Shown piece by piece: positions 50,859 to 56,421 of a stretch of 56,421 nt of DNA. The DNA is from Prevotella sp. (lineage in GTDB: Bacteria; Bacteroidota; Bacteroidia; Bacteroidales; Bacteroidaceae): positions 1 to 56,421 of the forward strand of contig JAEETD010000013.1 in NCBI GenBank assembly GCA_016290175.1, read 5' to 3'. The position numbers and the translations under genes are program-made. The notes under the pieces are model-generated. The model did no database searches, was not told the DNA's origin, and saw nothing but the letters and a program-made list of their open reading frames with translations. How positions within the stretch are numbered: position 1 is the first letter of the stretch; each line of letters begins with the position of its first letter.

Positions 50859-53390
50859 TTATTTAGGTGAAACAATGTTTTTCAGCGCGGAGCCGAAGAT
50901 GATATACTGTGTATTGCCGGCGATGGTGCCCTCGTTCTGTCCCCAGAGGAAAGGCCAGTCGTCGTAGTTCTCGAAATGATCGGGCTTGCGGAACAGCAGA
51001 CCGGGAGCCACATTACCAGGAATGGCGGAGAAGTCAGCGCGGTTATTGCCGTAGAACACCTGCTTGGGACGGGTGGCACCGACCACTGCCACAAACGAGT
51101 AGTTGTGATAGGGATGACATCCATAGAGCCAGTTGCTGACGCGATAGACCTCATCTTTCCTGACGATATCGGGGAAATAGATATGAGCATAATTGACGGT
51201 GATGCCGAAGTTCAGCACAGCATTCACACCTGCCCAGTTACCCAGTCCGATAGGTACACCGTAGGGATTCTGCGTGTCGAAACTCCTGATGTATTGCTCA
51301 TATTTCTCCACATAGGGACGGAGCTTCTGTTTATAGTCAGCATCCATATAAGGCACGGCATCGAGGGCCGTCTGCATGGTGTTGTTGACATTGCGATCAA
51401 GAGCCTGCCAGATCTGGGCGAGGAACTGGTCTCGGTATTGGGTATCCTTCGTGGCGGCATAGAGTTGCAGGTTGGTGCCGAGGTCGCCGCCGCGGTTGTT
51501 GCGACGGTTGTTCGTCTGGCGGTTGTTAGCTTGTCGCTGGGCCATCAGTTCGGTAGCCTCCTGCATCAGCCTCTTCGACTCGGTGAGGGCACGCTGGGCC
51601 AGATTGTCATTATAACCCTTGAGCGCACGACTGGCAGCAGCAAACATCGTGGCAGCCTGAAAGTCGAGACTCGGATTGCGGTTGGTAAATGCCCACATAT
51701 CGTCGGGTGTGCCCGAGCGCTTGCCGTCGGCAGAGACCTCATAGGGTTTCAGCGAGGGGTCGTAGTGCAGACCATCGGTTATCGAGGCGGCATCGCCCAG
51801 GTGATGATAGTTGTCGAGGATGGAGTTGGAGAGCGTCGATGCCATGTGACCGATCTGCTCTGCCTGTGCCACGAGGTTCAGCGTACCGTGCTCTATGAAC
51901 TGCAGGATATCGGGAACACCATCAGGACGGTGGAGTTCCACATAACGCTGCTTCTGGCTGACGAAGGTCTCGTCGCGCTGAGGATTGAACAGTTCCCATG
52001 TGCGGATGAAATTCTGCACCACCGAAACGTTCGACCCTGTCTCGATGTCGAAGTCTCCGGCATCGAAGAATCCGCCGACGTTCAGGCCGGGGATAAGCTC
52101 GAGGGGCTTGTACTTCGTATCAGTGCTGGGACCCTGGCGGTGCAGGTCGAAGTGGTCGCTCTCAGGTGCCTGCAGATAACCCTCCTTGAAGGGCTCCCCG
52201 TGCCAGGTGCGATAGCCCTCAGTCACATACATGTGGTTCATGTGGATAGGCACCCACACATCGGTGGTGGCATCGGTGATCTTGTCGTAGACATGGGCAT
52301 CGATAAGGAAGTCGTTGGTCTTGGTATTACCGTATTGGATATAATAGACACCGGGCTCCTTCACGCTCGAGAAGTCGAACTTCACATAATTATATTTAAA
52401 GTAGGGTCCCCACTCTTTCACATCGCCCTTGAAGGCCTGCTCGGTGGTACCGTCGGTCTTGATGCGCATCAGCGTGGCGGTGGGCAGCATCTTGTCCTTC
52501 TTGTCGAGCTCGATCACAGCCACCTTCGGCTGCTCGGGGATATAGCCGATCTGCGAGAAACCGATATTCGGCTCCCGTATCCAATTCGGGATGGCGTGGG
52601 GCTCTACCATCCAGGTGATCACCTTGCCCGTCTTTCCCTTCGGCAGTACGCTGCGGAGCACGAACCAGCCGTTCTGGGCGAGCATACGGCCATCGAAGAG
52701 TTTCAGCTCGGCATCATCGCTGCTGATTTTTATCATACGGCTGGGGTCGTCGGTAGCCACGATGAGCTGATGACCGGTCTCCAGAGGCAGCGGATCAACG
52801 AACCGGTCTGTCCCACGGTCGTCATAGGTCTTGAAGCCCTTGAACTGTCGGGGTTTCTCACTGTTGGGACGGGTGATGGTCTGACTGGTGGCATAACGCG
52901 GGAACCGGTTCAGACGACCGTCCATCAGGAAGGTCTTCAGCCAATACTGCGAGGGCAGGAACTCGATGTTGAATCCGGCCTCGCCCGCCAGCTTCTCCGG
53001 CACGGGCTTATCCAGATAGACCGCTATCTCTACGGCCTTCCCCTTGGCGGTGACCACCACACGGCTGTCGAAGTCGTAGTCGTCATAGCGCATGGCCACC
53101 TCGATGCTGCCGTTCTCACGATCAACCTTACGGTTGGTCATCTTGGGCACGAGGTCCCACTGTTCTGGGGTGTTGTTCAGACGTACGGCGCCTCCCTGCA
53201 CTGTACGCACGCCATGATGGATGATCTCAATGCCCGAGTTTTTCTCGTCGTTGAAACCACCGTTGAAACTGTTGCTGAACACCAGCACGTTGACACCCTG
53301 CCGCTCGAAATACTCGAGATCGTTCAGTTGCAGATCCTGACTCATGGCCGGCATCGCCAGCAGGGCTGTGAATAGAAGTAAGTTTTTCAT
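50859..53390 (-). CDS. GH9 family glycoside hydrolase
   Basis: 843 residues. Signal peptide MKNLLLFTALLAMPAMS. The first 275 residues are a beta-rich domain I do not recognise. Residues about 280-385 are a CelD_N Ig-like domain (IGFSQIGYIPEQPKVAVIEL, EPGVYYIQYG). The (alpha/alpha)6 GH9 domain follows with FFDAGDFD (Asp about 440-443, catalytic base), GCHPYHNYSF (His) and WGQNEGTIAGN (Glu about 819, acid). Inserted NNRQTNNRRNNRGGDLG is an Asn/Arg-rich low-complexity patch. Acts on beta-1,4-glucan or related plant polysaccharide. Expected to feed the cellobiose phosphorylase; the exact substrate is not established. Confidence 0.9.
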   Translation of the reverse strand: MKNLLLFTALLAMPAMSQDLQLNDLEYFERQGVNVLVFSNSFNGGFNDEKNSGIEIIHHGVRTVQGGAVRLNNTPEQWDLVPKMTNRKVDRENGSIEVAMRYDDYDFDSRVVVTAKGKAVEIAVYLDKPVPEKLAGEAGFNIEFLPSQYWLKTFLMDGRLNRFPRYATSQTITRPNSEKPRQFKGFKTYDDRGTDRFVDPLPLETGHQLIVATDDPSRMIKISSDDAELKLFDGRMLAQNGWFVLRSVLPKGKTGKVITWMVEPHAIPNWIREPNIGFSQIGYIPEQPKVAVIELDKKDKMLPTATLMRIKTDGTTEQAFKGDVKEWGPYFKYNYVKFDFSSVKEPGVYYIQYGNTKTNDFLIDAHVYDKITDATTDVWVPIHMNHMYVTEGYRTWHGEPFKEGYLQAPESDHFDLHRQGPSTDTKYKPLELIPGLNVGGFFDAGDFDIETGSNVSVVQNFIRTWELFNPQRDETFVSQKQRYVELHRPDGVPDILQFIEHGTLNLVAQAEQIGHMASTLSNSILDNYHHLGDAASITDGLHYDPSLKPYEVSADGKRSGTPDDMWAFTNRNPSLDFQAATMFAAASRALKGYNDNLAQRALTESKRLMQEATELMAQRQANNRQTNNRRNNRGGDLGTNLQLYAATKDTQYRDQFLAQIWQALDRNVNNTMQTALDAVPYMDADYKQKLRPYVEKYEQYIRSFDTQNPYGVPIGLGNWAGVNAVLNFGITVNYAHIYFPDIVRKDEVYRVSNWLYGCHPYHNYSFVAVVGATRPKQVFYGNNRADFSAIPGNVAPGLLFRKPDHFENYDDWPFLWGQNEGTIAGNTQYIIFGSALKNIVSPK

Positions 53391-53415
53391 TTTCTAATAG
53401 TTTTTATGTTGATGA

Positions 53416-55329
53416 CTATGATATCGGTATGGTGAGGATAAAGGCAGCGCCTGTATGACTGGCAGGAGCCAGCACCAGGTCTCCGCCGATACGCTGGGCA
53501 GCGCGCTTGCTCAGCGGCAGGCCTAAGCCGATGCCTTCTGAGAAATGATCCACCTTGGCAAACAGCGTGAAGATCATCTGACGGTCTGCCTGGGCGATGC
53601 CGATGCCCGTATCGATGACGGCGATGCTCACCGTCTTGTCGTCCGGCTTGTTGCAGCTGACGGTGATGGTGCCCTGCTGCGTGAACTTATCCGCATTGCT
53701 GAGCAACTCTTCCAGTATCAGCCTCACGCGCTGCTTATCGGTATGCACCATGAAGTCGTCAGGCAGTGTGGTCTCGAAACGCAGCTTGACGGTATAGGGA
53801 CTGGAGAGACGGTAATTTCCTACCATCTCCCGGCAGAGTGCATTGCAGCTGAAGGTCTCCTTCGTAAGCGCTAAACGGCCCTTCTCCGACGAGAAGCTCA
53901 CGAGCATCTTACTGATGCGCACCACCTTCCGGGCGTTCTCACGCATCATCTGGATGATGTTCTTCGACTCCTCCTCAGGCAGCTCGTGGAAATTGTCATT
54001 GAGCACCTGTGAGAAACCTACGATGATATTGAGCGGCGTACGTATCTGATGCATCATATCCTGCAGGAAGGCCGTCTTCTTACGGTCTGCCTCCAGGGCC
54101 TTCTCATTGGCGGCATGCAGCTCCTGGTTACGCTGCTCCATCTGGGTATTGAGGCGGTTGATGTCGTCCACATAGTCTGATAGCGACTGCTGCATGTCAA
54201 CGAAGCTGTTCTGCAGCTGTCCGATGGTATCGCCGCGCGTAGTCTTCGGCAACCGGCTGCTGTAGTGTCCCTCCGCAATGTCATGGGCCTGGTGCGCCAG
54301 CAGATGGAGGGGGGTAATGGCACCGCGGATGGTCTGGAAACAGAAGATCATGATGACCAGCAGACCAATGAAGGCGGTGATCCATACGATGTAGAGCAGG
54401 CGGTTATAGCCGCTGAACACATCGTCCTCGGGACAGACGATGGCCATACTGCCGTCAGTCTTGTCCATAGGACGGTAGAACACCAGTGCATCGTTGCCGT
54501 CTACCACCATCTGCTGTACACCGCTCTCGCGGGCTATCATCTTCCTGCCCAGCGAATCAGCTGCCGCCTTCGCCCTGGGGTCGGGATCCGAGAAGATGGT
54601 CTCCTTGAGAAGCTTCGTCGTATCAGGATGCACCAGGTACTGGCCTTTTCCGCCAATGACGATGCTCGAAGAGTGGGGATAGGGCGATACCTTTGTGATC
54701 TCCTGCGAGAGCCACCTCAGTTTGACGTCGATGGCCACCACACCGATGAAATAGCCCTCACGGCTGTAGAGCGGACGGGCGTAGGTGGAGATGATATCCG
54801 CCTGGTACTCGGCCTTGGGATTGGTGTTCAGATAGGGGTCTATCCAGCAACCCTGCCGCAGGGCCTGTGGCTTCGTATACCAGTCGAGGTGGAAATACTG
54901 GAAGTCGTCGCTGCCGTACTGGGCCGTGCTGATACTGTCGCCATCGCGCACGGAATAGATGGAGAAATAGCGGCCGTACTGTTTGAAATAGTCGGGCTCC
55001 ATCGAGATGGAACAACTGATGAAATGGGCGTTTTCCTCCAGGATCTCCCGGGTGAATCTGATGAGGGAATCCGGATCCTGACAACCGTCCACATACCACG
55101 CCAGATTATCGGCAGTCATCTCCACCTCACCCATGATATCCGAGATGCGCTGGGCCGTATTGTCGAGAATCAGCGAGGCCCTTTTCACAGCGCTCTGACG
55201 TACGAAATCCTTTGTGATCGAGAAGAGGAAGCTTACCGAGACGATGAAGATCACCGTCACCACCAGCGCGATGGCAAGCCCGAGCTTTACCGACAGCCGC
55301 TTTACGATATGGTTCCACAGACTTCTCAT
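53416..55329 (-). CDS. Cache-domain sensor histidine kinase
   Basis: 637 residues. TM1 about 15-37 and TM2 about 313-335 (LLYIVWITAFIGLLVIMIFCF) frame a periplasmic dCache-type domain; then HAMP (about 335-395), coiled coil, HisKA with MMHQIRTPLN (phospho-acceptor His427) and HATPase_c: LEELLSNADKF (N box), DTGIGIA (G1), GIGLGLPLS (G2). There is no receiver domain. Its start overlaps the stop of the upstream sensor gene by 4 bp; downstream GH9 is 25 bp away on the same strand. The response regulator is not in the window. Confidence 0.93.
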   Translation of the reverse strand: MRSLWNHIVKRLSVKLGLAIALVVTVIFIVSVSFLFSITKDFVRQSAVKRASLILDNTAQRISDIMGEVEMTADNLAWYVDGCQDPDSLIRFTREILEENAHFISCSISMEPDYFKQYGRYFSIYSVRDGDSISTAQYGSDDFQYFHLDWYTKPQALRQGCWIDPYLNTNPKAEYQADIISTYARPLYSREGYFIGVVAIDVKLRWLSQEITKVSPYPHSSSIVIGGKGQYLVHPDTTKLLKETIFSDPDPRAKAAADSLGRKMIARESGVQQMVVDGNDALVFYRPMDKTDGSMAIVCPEDDVFSGYNRLLYIVWITAFIGLLVIMIFCFQTIRGAITPLHLLAHQAHDIAEGHYSSRLPKTTRGDTIGQLQNSFVDMQQSLSDYVDDINRLNTQMEQRNQELHAANEKALEADRKKTAFLQDMMHQIRTPLNIIVGFSQVLNDNFHELPEEESKNIIQMMRENARKVVRISKMLVSFSSEKGRLALTKETFSCNALCREMVGNYRLSSPYTVKLRFETTLPDDFMVHTDKQRVRLILEELLSNADKFTQQGTITVSCNKPDDKTVSIAVIDTGIGIAQADRQMIFTLFAKVDHFSEGIGLGLPLSKRAAQRIGGDLVLAPASHTGAAFILTIPIS

Positions 55330-56421
55330 GGTTCAGGCATTTCAGGTTCGTTACTATTGCCGGCATCCGTTGCACGCTGCGAGTTGAGCAGCGTCTGGTC
55401 GATCAGGCTGGTAATGGTCTCAGTATTGGCACTGATGTGATGCTGCAGCCGGCTCATCTCCTCCTTCGTGAAGTTCTGGTAACGGCCGTCCAGACGGTCG
55501 GCTGCCACGAGTATCTTGTTCACGGGCATCATGATCTGCTCCGAGATACGGCTGAGGAAAGCCGTCTTCGTACGCTCATCCTTCCGGCCGCGCTCATAAG
55601 CTGCCTTCAGAGCCTCGTTCTGCTGCTTCAGCGCCTCCGTCTTCCGGTGCATCTCATCCAGATGGCTGGCCAGTGCCTGCTGCATGGTCGAGAACCCACG
55701 CTGCAGCTCGCCGATCTCATCCTGACGGCTGCTGGTGGGGATGGGCTCGTCAAACTGGTTGTGGGCAATACGCCGTACCTTCACCGACAGGAGATCCAGG
55801 GGTTTGATGTTACGGTCGATGACGATTCTGCAGATCAGCAGCAGGAGCAGCAACGCGGCAACCGTCCAGAACACGCCGATCATCAGCAGACGGTTGAAGC
55901 CGCCCATGAACCCATGCTCCGGACAGAGCATCGCCAGGCCCCATACAGAATGACTGAACGGACGGTAGAAGTGGTAGGTATTCTTGCTGTCATCCTCCAG
56001 ATGCCAGCCGCTTTCCTCCTGCCGGTAGTGTCCGCCCACGCCCTGCAGGAAGCACTGTGCGTAGGGTATCTGCTTCGTCACGGCGGTATTGATCTCCGCC
56101 CAGTCCATCTGCACGTCCACTGTGAGGGTCAGACAGTGCTTTCCCCGGGCATTCTGCACGGGCAGATAGTAGGTCAGCACCATCGGCTTCAGGGGCACGC
56201 TGTCCTTCACGGCATCCAGTTCCTTCTCCCTCCAGCCGGCCATGCTGACAGGCGACTGGCTGACAGGTATCACATAGCAGCTGTCTATCCAGGGGTTGGC
56301 CTGCATCACCTCGTGGCACAGCCCCGCCACGATGGTGGGCGAAGACAGGTGGTGACGGATGATCCAACTTACCGTCGCAGCCGTCGTCTCCGTCTGATGG
56401 AGCAGCCTGTCCACACGCAGA
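55326..56421 (-). CDS. Degenerate sensor protein (dCache, HAMP, His-less HisKA), 5' end outside
   Basis: The frame is open to the window edge, so the start lies outside; the GTG at 56414 is internal. About 365 residues are visible. A periplasmic cache-like domain, one membrane span (LMIGVFWTVAALLLLLLICR), HAMP-like linker (LSVKVRRIAHNQFDEPIPTS), coiled coil (KQQNEALKAAYERG) and a HisKA-like helical pair FLSRISEQIMMPVNKIL. In normal kinases this reads FL..SHEIRTPLN; here the His position is Glu (SEQ) and RTP has become MMP. No ATPase domain follows; the gene ends with NEPEMPEP. It overlaps the real kinase gene by 4 bp and may modulate it. Confidence 0.8.
   Translation of the reverse strand, partial: LRVDRLLHQTETTAATVSWIIRHHLSSPTIVAGLCHEVMQANPWIDSCYVIPVSQSPVSMAGWREKELDAVKDSVPLKPMVLTYYLPVQNARGKHCLTLTVDVQMDWAEINTAVTKQIPYAQCFLQGVGGHYRQEESGWHLEDDSKNTYHFYRPFSHSVWGLAMLCPEHGFMGGFNRLLMIGVFWTVAALLLLLLICRIVIDRNIKPLDLLSVKVRRIAHNQFDEPIPTSSRQDEIGELQRGFSTMQQALASHLDEMHRKTEALKQQNEALKAAYERGRKDERTKTAFLSRISEQIMMPVNKILVAADRLDGRYQNFTKEEMSRLQHHISANTETITSLIDQTLLNSQRATDAGNSNEPEMPEP

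Noticed and set aside
50976..53375. 799-codon open frame antisense to the GH9 gene
   Set aside because: Antisense shadow, while the other strand has a complete catalytic domain and signal peptide.
47820..53390. Classical SusCD polysaccharide utilisation locus
   Set aside because: No SusD-like lipoprotein and no hybrid two-component regulator is seen; the barrel protein is closer to the OMP_b-brl_3 class.

Overview
The window looks like chromosomal DNA of a Bacteroidales bacterium, most likely a Prevotellaceae member from a fibre-rich gut or rumen. The grounds are a PorQ homologue (type IX secretion), secretion-tail-like C-termini, Bacteroidetes -7 promoter boxes of the form TAnnTTTG in front of most transcription units, the families DUF4954, DUF1573, DUF4421 and GH97, a Clostridium-like GH94 cellobiose phosphorylase, and rarely any strong Shine-Dalgarno sequence. 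Assignments are from reading the translations and motifs; no database search was run.

Layout. 1-1440: the end of a BspA-type leucine-rich-repeat protein and a convergent small helix-turn-helix gene, AT-rich, next to the 3' side of tRNA-Ser(GGA); this may be the edge of an integrated element. 1447-4200 (minus): tRNA-Ser, then a tonB - polyprenyl synthase - tatD operon. 4241-5877 (plus): porQ - cmk, overlapping ispH tail to tail. 5852-14660 (minus): operon alpha-2-macroglobulin - DUF1573 - meaB - ispH. 14746-19392 (plus): ADP-forming acyl-CoA synthetase, then cellobiose phosphorylase. 19550-23517 (minus): a secreted pair, one small protein with a secretion-like tail and one giant BACON/Ig-type protein. 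23617-24550 (minus): a membrane protein and winged-helix regulator pair. 24739-27288 (plus): clpB. 27328-38113 (minus): hflX - DUF4954 - M16 peptidase lipoprotein - fumarase - two M6 metalloproteases. 38248-42901 (plus): nagB - GH97 - GH67. 42934-47734 (minus): S9 peptidase - DUF4421 - mnmA. 47820-56421 (minus): degenerate sensor - full sensor kinase - GH9 - outer-membrane beta-barrel protein.

How the genes fit together. Plant polysaccharide use runs through the window: GH9, GH67 alpha-glucuronidase, GH97 and cytosolic GH94, with ADP-forming synthetase and fumarase in central energy metabolism. A second theme is the envelope: PorQ, TonB, alpha-2-macroglobulin, M6, M16 and S9 peptidases, surface repeat proteins and cache-domain sensors. 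Complete SusC/SusD pairs are absent, so there is no classical polysaccharide utilisation locus.

The most unusual signal is not a gene. The window is peppered with short tandem-repeat islands of fixed period: 7 bp (AGTGAAA, AGTGAAT, GTGAACA, ATTGAAC and GATGATG types), 9 bp, 10 bp and 11 bp. They lie at operon junctions, where they supply start and stop codons, and inside conserved genes (tatD, ispH, clpB, the macroglobulin gene, two signal peptides), where they are read in frame in surface loops or flexible segments. There are also a perfect 33-bp inverted repeat inside mnmA, an identical palindrome used as terminator at two loci 28 kb apart, and a hairpin with two alternative pairings behind the cellobiose phosphorylase gene.
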